Positions 49,190 to 62,045 of a stretch of DNA of 64,000 nucleotides are shown piece after piece. The notes beneath the pieces are model-generated. The model did no database searches. It had not been told where the DNA came from and saw only the letters and a list, made by a program, of their open reading frames with translations. The DNA comes from Myrica gale (Eukaryota > Streptophyta > Magnoliopsida > Fagales > Myricaceae): assembly GCA_963930655.1 (NCBI GenBank), contig OZ005608.1, forward strand, positions 21,911,271 to 21,975,270. Reading direction: 5' to 3'. Position 1 is the first letter of the stretch, and each line of letters starts with the position of its first letter. The translations under genes were made by a program, and so were the position numbers.

Positions 49190-51010
49190 ATGTTGGGCTA
49201 AGCTCCAAACTACGAGCAATTTCTGAAAACGACTTAATTCAAGCATCTTGAACTCAGCTAGCCTAAAACGCATCTGGTTGTCGTTGGACATGATCTTAGT
49301 ACTGTTTTCCAGTTTCTGTCAATAGGTCTGCATCAAGTTGGTTGGGTTCCCTGTTTGGGCTGGAAAGGAAAAAGGCCAGTAAAGAATGATATACAATTAT
49401 TAAAAAAAAACCACCAAAACCTGCAGACTCAAACATTCAAATATATTACAAAAATGTTTACAAGTCAGATGGGAACACATCATGGCATAGAATTGCAGAA
49501 GTAAAATTAGGATCTTTCAAAGGCATATTCCCATCATTAAACATTTGATTACTCTGGATTGTACTAAAGCTCATGATGCTTCACCTTTCAGGGCCCTTAT
49601 GGTGTACTCTTAAGGATGAGATAAATTAGATTAAAAATGTCAATTCCTAATGATAGCCTAATCTCTCGAAGTATCCTAGGATAAACATCACAGGATTTTT
49701 AGGTATAAAAATATATTGAAAGTGATGATTAAAAGTTAAATTTAATTAGCCAATGTCTCAACATCAAGCTTAACCATTACTGGGTCGTATTCGGCAGTCA
49801 TGGGTACAGTGGCCAGCACCGAGCTAGTGGAGTTCTTTAGCTTTAATGTAGGCTTAAAGGGCTGGATTACTTTAATCTAGTGCTAGGGCTATCTACAAAT
49901 GGAATCTCAGTAGCAAACTTCATCCAGCCCAAAAGATTTCTTCCAAGGGGGTGGTGTATCTTTGACAAATCTTTTTGTGGGCAAGTTGCATAGCTTTGGC
50001 TTTGCCAAATTAGAACCTGCTGATATGCAATTTTCTGTAGTTTGATTTAACATTCTGTCTTAAACAATTGGTTGGAGGTGATATTCTAACAGGTAGAGAG
50101 AAAGCAAAGGGTAGCAGATGCCGTGGTGGCTAGAGCCATGGCCTTTGGTTGTTAGAAAGGGCAACATTCTCCATGAAGTTTACTGGTTTAGAAGGTACAG
50201 TTCAGGAACTATTTATGTAACTCTCCACCTTTCTGATGGAAGGGGATGGCATGGTTCAGGAACTCAATATCTTCGCACAAATAAACCCTCTAGCCTAGAT
50301 TTACAATTCATCTTTCTTGTGATTCAAATTCCAATGGAAAGGCTTTCTAAGTCAATTTCCGTGAACCCCCTACCATGTCTCACAAATAATGTCCAAAGAA
50401 GCACTCTGTGGGGCAGCCATGTTTAGTGATCTGTTTAAATTCCGCTACACTTTGGAGTCCTTGGACGGACAAAGGAAAAAAGAAGTCTTTGAGCATAACA
50501 GACCCCTAGCATTAAATTTTTAACTGGATGCAATTAATAACTTCTCTATATGTAAAAGAACTCGGCCAAATTATTTATTTTTGTTGTCTGTCCAAATCCT
50601 GCTTAAATTTGCACTCCAAAGGCTGGCAGAGATAGGTCTTCATAAGGCTGTCAGACGATTCATATTTGGTTGGTTCATACAAAGGCAATCAAGCCTCCGA
50701 CATAACCGTCTAAGTTTCAGATACAAAGTTCCATTCCATCCAGACAAGCCAACGGTAGACAAGAACAACGAAGAGAAAAATGCAATTCTACTTTTTATTC
50801 AGAGAAACATTACTGAATCTGTATTCATCGAAACAATCAAGAGCTACATAAAGAGAGGTGTGAGGGCAACACTGCTTCAAGACTCGTTGCAGCATGCTTG
50901 ATGCCAGCGCTAATATAACCTCCTTTATGCTCCCGACAACTCTTAACATCACAAAATCGATATTCTAATAATTGAAAGGTGAAGGGAAAATACGAGGGTT
51001 GACTTTTTAT
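49190..51010. other. Intergenic region downstream of KAS I
   Basis: No gene recognised. Plus-strand open stretches at 50118-50426 and 50581-50901 show no domain. The right end probably contains the 3' untranslated region of the minus-strand KAS I gene. Confidence 0.35.
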
Positions 51011-54000
51011 TCAGGGTTTGAAGGGGGCAAAGACAACCACCGAATTGTGCCCACCGAAGCCAAATGAATTAGAGATAGCTGCAGAAAGTAAAAAATTCTA
51101 ATTAGTCAACCTTTGTATTGATGTACACTATTATTATGTCGTCATTCAGATACTACAAATATACATAATGAAGAGAACAGGGCTTCTTCTTGTGATAAGT
51201 CAACGGAATCTGCCCACATCATGTGCATATCTTCACATTTTTAGAATTTTGCAGTTTTGACCCAATATATTTAAGATATATGGTACCTGCATCATTTTCA
51301 GGCATACAAAAACACAAGAGGGTATTGACATACCAACATTTACTTCGTGCTTTTTCTTCAAATTCGGGACAGTGTCAACTGTGACATCAGGCTCCAGGTT
51401 CTACACAAGAAATAGAAATCTATAATAATGAAGCACATTAAGAAAGCATTGCAATTTGCTAAAAGTACGCACATGAAAGTCAGAAATTAAGGGCTAAGAT
51501 CAGTACATCTTGATTGATAGTGGGATGCAACCAGCCAGTGGTGATTGCTTTTATGGTTGCTATAGCCTCCAATCCACCAGCAGCCCCAAGGCCATGTCCA
51601 ATCATTGACTGAAACAAGAAAAGCAACAGTTAGTTAGCTAAGTTGTAGCACACCATGAGATCCGGAAAATAAGATCTCAATGAAATTCTTGAACTGCTTT
51701 TGCATGGAATGGACTTTAGTTTCTTGCCTTAGTCCCATTCATCTTTATCTCTGATGTGTCCTTAAAAACTTTCTTGATCGCATTAACCTCAGCCAAATCT
51801 CCTGCTAAAGTAGATGTGGCATGAGCATTCACATAGTTCACCTGCAAACCATCAATTTAAAAGTCTTTATCAGATTCTATTTTGGCCTTATGAATGGTAT
51901 ATCTCAGAATAAATGTTGATGTCAACTTTAGCCTTGAAATCAATGAGTGACTTTACCTCTTCAGGGGAAACTCCTGCATCTTCTAAACTCTTGGTTATGC
52001 AAGATGAAACTCCAAGGCCATCTGACCTAGGATCAGTCATATGATGAGCATCGCATGTTATAGCACCTCCCAAATACTCTGCATAAATTTTAGCTCCTCT
52101 TTTCATAGCGCTCTCCAAGCTCTCCAAAATCTATTTTGTTTTACAAAAATTTAGTATCCTCAGAAGTATAAAGATCAAATCACCTATTAAGAGAATAGGA
52201 AAATAAGTAAGCTAAGTCGCGTAAAGGTGAAAGAACATTGCATGATTCTATAACTACCAGCACTCCAGAGCCTTCTCCCATAACAAAACCATCACGTTCT
52301 TTGTCCCATGGTCTGGAAGCTTTTTGGGGTTCATGATTTCTCTGAGACAAAGCCCGGCAAGCTATGAACCCACCAACCCCGGTAGGTATGACTGCAGCTT
52401 CAGTCCCACCAGCTACCATGATATCTGCCTCACCTCTTCTAATGTGATTGGCAGCTGAAAAGAAGCAGTAATTTGCCGTTGCACAGGCAGTTGAAATGGA
52501 GTAATTAGGTCCCATTAAACCAGTGTCTATAGCCAACAATGCAGACCCCATGTTGGTGATGGAATAAGGGATGAAAAAAGGTGTGATCTTCCTGTATCCC
52601 TTTTTCATTAGAGCTTCCACTCCAGTGGTGAAAGCTGTTAAGCCTCCCATGCCTGATCCCACTAGAACTCCCATTCTTGTTTTGTCCATCTGCATGGCAT
52701 GCAACACGAAAAGGATTAATGCTCAATGGAAAACAATGGTAAGCTACAACACGATGCTAACAAATCTGACTGACATTTTCTAGAACTTCAGTTCCAAGGT
52801 TGGCATCTTCAAGGGCCTTCTTGCCAGCAACTAAACAATACCGCCAGGAATCATCAAGCCGGCGATCGTTCTTCCCATCAATGTAGCCTTCAGAAGAAAA
52901 GTTACGAATCTGACCAGCAAATCGGACGGGAAATTCTGAAGCATCAAACTTATCGATTAGGCTAATACCACTCTCTCCCTCAAGAAGTTTGTTATAGAAT
53001 GTATCAATCTCACTGCCAAAAACTGACACAAGACCCATTCCTGTTATGACAACTCGTTTTTTTGGATCCTTCTCTCTTTCCGGGGTTGAAACTGTTGAAA
53101 CCATGGCCTTGATTGTTCTGCATTTTGGAGCTGAGAATGGAATAAATCAGGCAAAAGTTAATAATCTAGGCTGATGCCCCCACAATACACGTACGTAAAA
53201 ACGAGTACACTGATACTCAGCAAATTTTTTGTTTTTAGAAAAAGATTAGTTAAACTAAAAGGAGAAATCAATTAATAATAATAAATAAATAAATAAGAAA
53301 AGCATGGTCAGAAAAGCAACAAGTGATAGTGTAAATAAGAACATTAAATCAGCCAAAATGTTGCTTGATACTATCATTTGGGAAAGTCAGGATGAAAAGT
53401 ACATCTAGCTAGAACATTTTGTTGCTGACTCCAATTACTCTGCCAAAGTGGTGTGACTTGCTCACTCCACGTAGATACAGTAACAGACAAATTTCCAGCC
53501 AATCATTTCTACCATTGAGAACAAGATGAGTAAAGAGGGGATAGACAAGACACCAACTGTGGCATTACCCTAAAAGCATACTGGCCTATGTTTTATCAAC
53601 AAGCTACAGGTTATTATATATGTCATGCATATCAGTCTGCTTCAGCAAGCTAATTCCAAAGACTAATGACTACTGAATGAAAACTAGCAACAGCCTGACA
53701 GGGTTTTTGACGGATCTGATAAAGTTTGATTACAATCTGATATTGCAAGGCTAAGTCATTCGTGCAGTTACCTTTGTGCTAAGAGATCTCAGGCATTTTA
53801 CATTCCCAAGCTTGAGAAGGTGAATATGAATAGAAAGGATATACTTATAAATCAACCAGGAATCATACAATGCACACTTTCCCAATCTGCTATACAAGAT
53901 TTATAATCATTGGCTTTGTTTTTCTCTTTGTACAGCACCAGATTGGGCAGCTCTCTAGTAACGTTAGTGCCATAATTTTTTGGTTCTCAATGAAAGTAGA

Positions 54001-55258
54001 CGTTTTCAGAGATCAAGTACTGTTGTTAGAACCATCCACACTATCCTCAATTGGACCAGTGACATTGTTTGGTTGGACGAAGCCAGAGCCAAAGTTGAAA
54101 AGAGAAGTCCTTTTTTTTCTTTTTTTCTTTAAGATCTAAGTTGACTTGACAATACCGACCAGGTCGGCGGGTCAAAGTAAAGGACCTGTCAAGTCAGATC
54201 TCAGGTGAGGAACATACGCTGATACTCTGGTCCGGTCTGAACATGTCGACCGATCTAGTCTCCAAAATACATTTGAATTCGAATGGGATATTAGCATATT
54301 ACGTCAATACATGTTTGGTTGGTGTAAACTGTGGTTTTACAAATCCATGGACTACTACAGTATCCTACTACTCTACTTCGTACAGCCCTAATAAACTATT
54401 GCACTACTACCATGCCATACAGCCAAATAATCAACTCATACACAAATTACAATATAATTTTTTTATTCTCTTACCTTATTCATTGGCTCCTCCACTTTTG
54501 TAGAACAGGATTTAAGAGAGCGCTTAGGCAGAAGGCCATTACTTCTAATCAGAAACGAGGACATCGTTCTGGGTTTTGTGCAAAGTCAGATACATATTAC
54601 GTTACAAAATTCGATTCCTTGATTTAGTGACAGAGAAATTTCACCAAGTAGAACCTACCAAAATTACACTCAAGCTTGACATTACATTGCCGTCTAGGAG
54701 CAACCCAGAGATTCACCGAGGGTAAGAACCAATGAAACAGCTATCATTCAATATCAAATATAACAGTTCCCAGTCCTATAAAGTTTACCTTAGAAAAAGA
54801 AAAGCAAAAATAGATGCCTATATGGGGATCTTAAACGCAAAGAGGGGAAAAAATAGACCAAAACCCCAACTTTCATGAAAATCGAAATTGAAATTGGGCC
54901 TGAAGAGGCAGCGTTGGAATCCCAAAGCAAATCCTTTTCAGCTTTGTAGACTCTTTGCTTCTGATTTATCATCACTCGGGTCTTTTCCCAAAATGGGGTT
55001 TTTGCATGGTAGTAGACTCTTAACGATTCTTGAAGAAGACTGCAATATCTACCCAAAACTTTAAAAGCAATGGCGAATGCTGGGAAACTTGTTACCTGGA
55101 GTACAAACAAACCGACTCGACCTAGGCTTAGTAGAAGCAGTTTGAATGCTGTGCCCTGCCCTCAGCCCAGTGTGTTGCCCTAGAGAAACCCCATTACCCC
55201 CCGATTCTCTAGATCTAAACAGCAAACCAGAAGAGTAAGTGCCAGCAATGCCTGCCAT
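51011..55258 (-). CDS. KAS1: 3-oxoacyl-[acyl-carrier-protein] synthase I, chloroplastic (491 aa, 8 exons)
   Basis: Plastid condensing enzyme of fatty acid synthesis: it extends acyl-ACP with malonyl-ACP up to C16. Exons on the minus strand: 55258-55096, 53130-52775, 52689-52258, 52130-51957, 51841-51728, 51608-51507, 51400-51334 and 51078-51011. Exon 1 is a Ser/Arg-rich transit peptide ([14 protein letters not shown]); the mature part starts near [16 protein letters not shown]. The Cys-His-His triad is visible: Cys242 in STACATANY, His382 in NAHATST and His418 in [11 protein letters not shown]. The C-terminal [10 protein letters not shown] is present. It matches KAS I ([25 protein letters not shown]) more than KAS II, with some divergent positions ([21 protein letters not shown]), so it may be a second KAS I paralogue. 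Intron 1 is about 2 kb. Intron 5 uses a GC donor (AAG|GCAAGA). The frame is open throughout. Confidence 0.93.
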
Positions 55259-56399
55259 CTCTCCCTCTGCCGCTCACTCTCCCTCTCTGACTCTCGCTTT
55301 TCTTTTTTCTAAAAGAGGTAGGCTTTTGATATGGAGTGTGAGAGCTTTGGGCTGTTTTTTTTATTTCATACGGAGAGGTCTTCGGGTTACGAGTGAACCC
55401 CTGTCGTTTTTGTCTTTGTATTTTGTTCCGTTGGACACTACGCCACCTATTTTCTCTCTGTTATTCTGTTTTTTTCCTAGCAAAGGAAACAGAGAGCTTG
55501 GCGATGAATTCGATTCTGTTTATTCTGTGAACCTCAGTCTCTTTCAGCCGCTGAACTAACTCGAACAACCACGAATCAATGCAGAAAAGACGTTCCTTGA
55601 TGGCCGCTATCGATTACCCCTAAGTTTAGCCGGTTCTTTAAATGTCCATCCACTACAGCGTTTGGTGCAAGATTTTCATATCCCTCCTATTATTCAATGC
55701 AATTATCTCCTGCTACCTTCCTCTCTGGCTCTCTCACATGCATGACTTAGATCCCCTCCGTTGAATTAATTTCCTAATATGTCCGATTATTAAATTATTA
55801 GATTGCTTATGAATCTATGAAGTATTAGCCATGCATTATAGTTTAATCCAAAAGTTATAATTTTTAATATTGGGTTTATTTTTATTGGTCATGGGACTAA
55901 CTACTATTTGACGTCCTACTTGTGTAACCCAAAATTGTTGCCATCTTATTGGGTGTGTCTAATTTGAACCCCCAAGACGTCCAAACCCTTATTGGTAGTT
56001 GAGCTTCTAAAAACTGGGTTTGGTTGAAGAGAATCTCTTAATATAAATGGATACTTTGGTCCAAAATACAATAAAAGAAAAAAAAAGAAAGAGAAGGGAA
56101 TAATAGTGTTTTTGCCGTTAAAAGCAAGTTAGATATACCAATTAATTGGAATAGGACAATTATGCTCCAACTAGGAGCAGGCATTAGGCTTATGTTAGCT
56201 GAGACCGGGAGCCTATCTTTCCATTGTCGCAGATACTCCCTTAGACATTAATTATAGGAGCAGGCTGCAGGCATGCACAGCATTTGGCCTTGGAGAGGAA
56301 GTGGCCATGTGGTAGCTTGCTAATGCTAGGCCCATCAATTCGGCAAATTGCAATAGCGTACCCAGAGAAATGGGTAATAGAAATTTTCACCCTATATTT
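55259..56399. other. Upstream region of KAS I
   Basis: CT-rich leader (55259-55320), then promoter and AT-rich spacer. No other gene recognised. Confidence 0.35.
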
Positions 56400-57148
56400 A
56401 ATAGTTCGTCTAATTCTTGGCCTTGGTACTACTTTTTATTCACTGTCAGATACCATTAGGGACCAGCTACTGTCTACATATAGGCTTAAGGCCCTGGGTA
56501 GATTTTTTTCTAAGTAAAGATAATCATAAAGGAGCAAACAATTCATGGGAGCTCAAAATAACAGTAGCAGGGATACATGAGAGAGGGATATTTCCCGCTA
56601 AATTGGCATTGCAAGCCCACTGAGTAACCCTATGAGCTAGATCATTAGCCCCCCTCTTAGCATGAGAAAAAACTCAATCAGCTCTAGGAGAAGCTAAATT
56701 ACAAATATCAACCACAATAGAAGTAATCTGTCATTCCACATCAGATCGGGCATGACAAATGGCATCAATAACCAACAAAGAATCCTCATCTAGAATAATG
56801 CGAAAGTTAGGGAGAAAAGAAGCCTTCCAAGTCCCGAGCAGCTTGAAGAGCTACCCTTGCCTCGCTCACAAGTGGACCGCATGGAGGGAGCCTCTTAGTT
56901 CTAACAAAGAGGATTTGACCTTCGGAATCCTGACAAACAGCAGCTGCAAGGGCGAAAGTTTTACGGATCGCAACATCAAAATTAAGTTTCCAAAAAGTAA
57001 TTGGGGGACGCTGCCAAACTTGGTCAGGTTGGGGAATTTTTTCTTGCCAAGCATAAATGAGCTCTGAATAACGGGAGTGGATCGATATGAGGAGAAGGGA
57101 GGGGCAGGATTCTGTATAACACTGAACACATTTTATTTTCTTTCTCAC
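56400..57148 (-). mobile_element. LINE 3' end with RNase H remnant
   Basis: The minus strand encodes a degraded type I RNase H-like domain of the kind found at the end of plant LINE ORF2 proteins: WKLNFDVAIRK (first Asp), SEARVALQAARDL (Glu), then IILDEDSLLVIDAI, and finally RGANDLAHRVTQWA. At least two stops and one frameshift interrupt it. After the last stop (about 56525) a short AT-rich tail ends near 56400. The reverse transcriptase and endonuclease are missing upstream. Confidence 0.8.
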
Positions 57149-57618
57149 TTTTACATATTGTGCATTTTCTATATAAGTTTCAAATAGAACTACTTTTACA
57201 TATTGTACTTTAGCAAGTTTAGATCCTGATTCTTTTTTTTTTTTTTGTAAATATTAGACCCTGATTCTATAATGAGTTCGGTTAATATGTGAAGCGGAAC
57301 CGTATGAAGCGGTGTGGAGCTGCGGTCAGGATCTCCACACCGGCCATCCAACGGTCCCGCTTCTTCCACCGAATAAATGACTGAAATCCGGTCCAGCCAC
57401 CGAATTAACCCGGTCCAGCAACTTACAAGGGTCCAGCACTTCGAATTCAAAATTCGCCCAAACCCCCCTTCCCGAAAATCAGATCTCGCCCAAACCCTTT
57501 AGAAAATCAAACCTTCTTCCTCCCCCAACCTCTTCCCTGTTCCAGCCCCTTCTTCCTCCCCCAACCCTTTCCAGAAATCAGACGGCCAACCCACCATCGC
57601 AGAAGACCCAACCCTGCT
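57149..57618 (+). promoter_or_regulatory. Promoter and possible 5' leader exon of the GRF zinc-finger gene
   Basis: A CT-rich, non-coding stretch at about 57470-57618 ends in a good donor (CTGCT|GTAAGAG). The next gene's start codon at 59244 lies three bases after a good acceptor (TATGTGTAG). A leader exon with a 1.6-kb intron is therefore likely but inferred. Confidence 0.4.
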
Positions 57619-59243
57619 GTAAGAGGTAGTTTAACCGAACTTAAGTTGTCTAATTTAGCAGATTCTAGTTTAACCGAACTCAACCCTGCTGCGATTTAAA
57701 AGGGGGGTTTACAGCTTCCTAGGGAATAGGATTGTGTACGGTCAATGTTCTTTTTACTCATTTACGTTCTATTCACTCTCTTTTTACTTTTTTTTCCCAG
57801 TTTTGATAGTTTCCCTTTTTCTCTCTAGCATTTTGTTTGATTTAAAGGGTTGATACTTTCCCTTTTTTCCAGTTTTGATTTTGTTTGATCTGTCGTCTTT
57901 TCACCCTTCTGAGAAATTACTGTTTGCTAACTCATAGATGTGCTTCTCTCTTCATATCATGAAGTGCATCGTAGAAAGACTTGTTAACTATTTCATTTTT
58001 ACATTATAGATATGGATTACAGTGTCAGTTACTACATATGGATTAGACTATAAGGTAGTGTTTTACTTTCAAATTTTTTAAATATGAGGTGATCGATTAA
58101 ATTGCCTTAGTTTTCCTGTTAGTCAGATATATATTTCTATCAGATGGATTAGCTTTCTTCAGCAGTATTTTAATTGGGCATCTTAAGAGTTAGGACTCAA
58201 AGTTCAGAACATTTTCACATATGTTGGGGACCTTGATCACAAATTGGCTTGCAGAAGTATGTGTTCATTTATGATTGCCCTTTCGCCATTGTTTTCAAGG
58301 TGCTTTAGTTTAGACCCAAGGACTGTCCTTGTACTCTTAGTTTGGAAGGTGAATTTTATGGAGTTGAACATGCATTCAAACTCTCATTTGTTACTGATCT
58401 GAGATTCTAGTCTCCAGTATTTTGTTGAACTTGTTTTGTTGCTTCTTCTGTTGCCACTTTGTTTTGAACTTTGTCTTGTGAGTACTCTAAGTAAATACAT
58501 GTCTACAAGATTAAGGATTGCTTAATGTTGTCCCCGTCTTTGTATGATGCCTCACTTCTGGGTTACCTTTGGCTTCTTTAAAATGTGGCAATGGTTTCAT
58601 GATCTACCTTCGCGTTGTGACCCAATGTCGTGAAGTTAAAATTTTCACATGAGATAGGGGATTCTTTAGGCAATTTGTTTTTTGGGTTCACTGAGAAGGA
58701 AAATTTTCATGTATTATTTCTCTCATACTAGCCAAACAACCAAATGGAGCTGATTTCCATTATATAGATGGGCCTGCCTAGCGAGAATTCAAGTTTGTAC
58801 CAAACTGAAGACTGTGAAAGCACACTGGAATAAATGGAAACTTGTTGTAGCATCTCTATGTAGTGAAGTGATGATTTGGCTACTTTCTTTTTAGGTTTGT
58901 TTAATTTTGGGCTTAATTAGTCTACTAGTCTTTGGGGTATGACCGAATCTCTAATTGGTCCCTAAAAACCTCATATGACTAATAATAAAATATAGCAGAT
59001 GCTATTTTGGCTGTTAGGATTGTGTTTGTTTTAGGCAGAGATGATGTCTTGCAAAGTTCTTGTTGTTTAAATCTTTGGAGCAAAGATGTTAGCCGTATTT
59101 TACCACTTGCATTTAAATGAGTTATGTTCTGCCAATCACAGGGAAGTGGTCTAACATGAGGTCACCACCTTTAACCAATTAGACCTGGATTAATGTATAT
59201 ATTTGTCTACCCTGATCTATCTTTTTGTTTTATGTGTAGGAAA

Positions 59244-60098
59244 ATGACCTCGTCAAGCAGTAGTCGAAGGAGTAGATCCAGTCAACATAGGGGAACCCCA
59301 TCCTCTAGTTCTGCGACAAGATCATCTATGACAATGGGTTCTGCAACAGATAACAAGTGAGTTTGTATTACCATTTGGATTCGTAATGTTTTTTTGTATA
59401 GCTACAGTTGCTAATAACTTATCCCAATAGTGATAGCTCAGGCACACGGCCCCAAACTTATGTGAAGAAACCTGTGTGCTTTTGTGGAATTGAAGTTGTG
59501 CAGAAAACCGCATATACCCCAAACAATTATGGAAAACAGTTTTATGGATGTAAAAAATACAAAGTAAGCAGTTTGTTGTTAAACAATTTTTTTTGCTCCT
59601 CCCTCTACTTATGTACTTAAGTCTCTATAATGACGAATGTGTTTGGTGCAGTATGGGGAAAATCACTATTGCCGCTATTTTGCCTGGTGCGATTGGTGGG
59701 TTAGGCAAGACAGGGCACAGGGGGGAGAGATGGCACACCATCACTTTGATAAGGCTGAATTGGAAAGCACGAAGGCTGAGCTGGAGTTGTGTTGCAACCG
59801 AGTGGTGGAGGAGCTCATTTTGGACCACGTTGTTGCGATGGAGCATGAAGCAACGCGACATCGATTGGCAATGATTGCTCAATAGGATAAATATGAGAAC
59901 CTCTTGAAGAAAGCTCAGGTGGATATTGATAGTCAGAGGGCGGAGTACGTACAATTGAAGCAAAAGTATATCAAACTGCGTAATTCGAACCGACGGGCAA
60001 TAATGTGGTTGTGGCTCTTTCTTTTTTTCGGTTTTGTTGTTGCCTACTACGCTTCATCTAAAGGGAAGCCAAGCGGATCATTATTAATGCTAGTGTAA
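59244..60098 (+). pseudogene. GRF-type zinc-finger protein with an in-frame stop
   Basis: Exons: 59244-59356, 59431-59563 and 59652 onward, with GT-AG introns. The N-terminus is Ser/Arg-rich. A GRF zinc finger follows, with CFCG, QFYGCKKYK and ENHYCRYFAW providing the C-x-C...C...C pattern. After that comes a helical region (KAELESTKAELELCC). A TAG at 59883-59885 then stops translation after AMIAQ. The same frame continues without a break through DKYENLLKKAQVDIDSQ (predicted coiled coil) and a C-terminal membrane helix (WLWLFLFFGFVVAYYA) to TAA at 60096-60098. This layout is typical of the small plant GRF family (At4g04775-like), so the TAG probably truncates a normal gene. The truncated product keeps the zinc finger. 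Function of this family is unknown. Confidence 0.78.
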
Positions 60099-60330
60099 AT
60101 GCTAGTGTAGTTTCTGTTTGGAAGCCAATCGGTTCGGGGTTAAGCGGATCATTATTAATGCTTGTGTAGTTTCTGTTTGGAGCTGAAGAGACTGGGTTTA
60201 TATTGTTGCAACTTGAGATGTACTCTTGTAATTTTAGTTGGTGTCTGTAGATTGCTTTTGAATCAAGTTTGGACCCTAAAGAGACTGGCTGGGTTTATAT
60301 GTATGATTTGTAATCGGTTCGGGGTTAAAC
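60070..60330 (+). repeat. Repeats in the 3' region of the GRF gene
   Basis: AAGCGGATCATTATTAATGC and GTGTAGTTTCTGTTTGGA occur twice (about 60072-60125 and 60142-60182). AATCGGTTCGGGGTTAA occurs at about 60128 and again near 60312. The last coding codons of the GRF gene fall within the first copy. Confidence 0.75.
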
Positions 60331-61660
60331 TTGAGATGGAAATCCAAAGTCTGTAAACTTTGAACCATTAGATGTGATGCAGATTATAATACAAATTTTT
60401 AAAATCATTTTCTGAGTGGAGATTCCATTTCCAGCTGTGGATAATCTTCAATGCCGTTTTACTCCAATTTACAGAGTCGTGCCTTTACTTGTTGATGAAT
60501 TAATGAGAATTGAATATCTTCCTCTTGCAATCCCTTCGAAACGTCCCTCATGCTTGGACCAATATCAAACCCATAGCCCACGTACCTTCGTGTGAATGTT
60601 CAGACCAATAAATAAAAGCAATGGGAATCGCAACTCTATCGTCCGTAGCATTTCCCGCTGTGATCCACGGAGAGAAGGGAAATAATAATATCTTTCTTTC
60701 CCCGAGATATTTTCCACACTTAAGGTCGTTCATTATTTGTCAACCGAGGAAAGAATAAGCAAATGCAAAACGGGAACTTCTAGTTGTCCACCTGCGCACT
60801 TATTTATTTGAACCCCGCCTTTGGTTCCTTACTACTCCTTGTTGTCCATGTGTTATAGTTTTTGGGGTTTATTCTATCTTATGAATGGATGACGCAGTAA
60901 GACATACCTTGAATTAAAAAAAAATTAAATGAAAATTTAATCCTCTGTATATTATACTTGTCATTAAGGTTGTCACAAAAAATTTGAACCATCTAACTGA
61001 AGGGAGTTTTGTTTAGAAAAATATATCTTACCCAAGACATTTCTCTTTTTCAGTTGGTGTTGTGTAAATTTTGGGTGAGAAGGAAGATCTGAGCTCATCA
61101 TCAATCAATTCTAACTGATACCTACCATATCTGAGCTAATATATCTTACACAAAATCAACGATATGCCATCAATCAATTCTAATACAAATTTCTTCAGTA
61201 TCACAAAGCTCGGGTTTAAGTATGGTAGAAACGTTCCTGATACACATACCAAACCAAGTTGTATTGACTGTCAAACGATTGTTTGTGTCAACATAAGGGA
61301 TTCTCAAAGTATGAAATGTTGGACATCCAGGCCACTGATTTATCTGCATTTGTGAATTCTAAGCTCTCACTACAGTCAAACTTTAACAGATAAAAAGGTT
61401 TCATTTCTCAGAACTGTGTCTCACATTTTCTTCAGAACACAGAGCTCAAACTGCATTTTGTTGCTATCTCAAGACTTGACAATTTCACAACTGCAGAAAA
61501 CTGAGATAGCTACCCTATTAGGAAGTTGTAAAGTTGATTGCAGAATATTGATTACAAACAAAACAAGTATCACGACAACAACATAATGTATTACAAGACA
61601 CTTCAACAACATGAACAGCAGATTGAAAATGCAACACTCTTGAAGAGAGGACTGAGGATT
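60331..61660. other. Intergenic spacer
   Basis: AT-rich, with no gene recognised. TAACTG/CAGTTA-type short repeats only. Confidence 0.35.
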
Positions 61661-61664
61661 TAAT

Positions 61665-61795
61665 AAGATCCAAAATGCAACACAAGATCCAAAATGCAAC
61701 ACAAGATCCAAAATTCAGAAAGTGAAACCACAAGATCCAAAATGCAACACAAGATCAAAAGTTCAGAAAGTGAAACCACAAGATCCAAAAGGGTT
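61665..61795. repeat. Minisatellite downstream of the FAR1-like gene
   Basis: Units built on CAAGATCCAAAATGCAACA (19 bp) and TTCAGAAAGTGAAACCA alternate about six times at 61668-61792. Confidence 0.85.
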
Positions 61796-62045
61796 ACACA
61801 CAACAAATCTCAACCTCTACAACTTGTATAGGCTCAAAAAGGATTACACAGCCCCTCGCAGCAGCTGCAATGGTTGCCTCTTTTACAGCTCGTCCAGGCT
61901 CTTCAATCGCCCATTTATGGAGTCGTCCTCGCCATCATGAGCATTGGCCTCATTAGATACCTATGATTAAATATAATATAGAAATATATTTGTTAGAAAA
62001 ACATGTAAAGCTAATGTAAATAATAAAATAAAGTTGTAAAAGCTG

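Noticed and set aside
50118..50901. Two open frames of about 100 codons on the plus strand
   Set aside because: No domain, no splice partners, and they lie near the probable 3' end of the minus-strand KAS I gene.
59625..59963. 112-codon frame antisense to the GRF zinc-finger gene
   Set aside because: Shadow of the real coding strand, which carries the zinc-finger motif.
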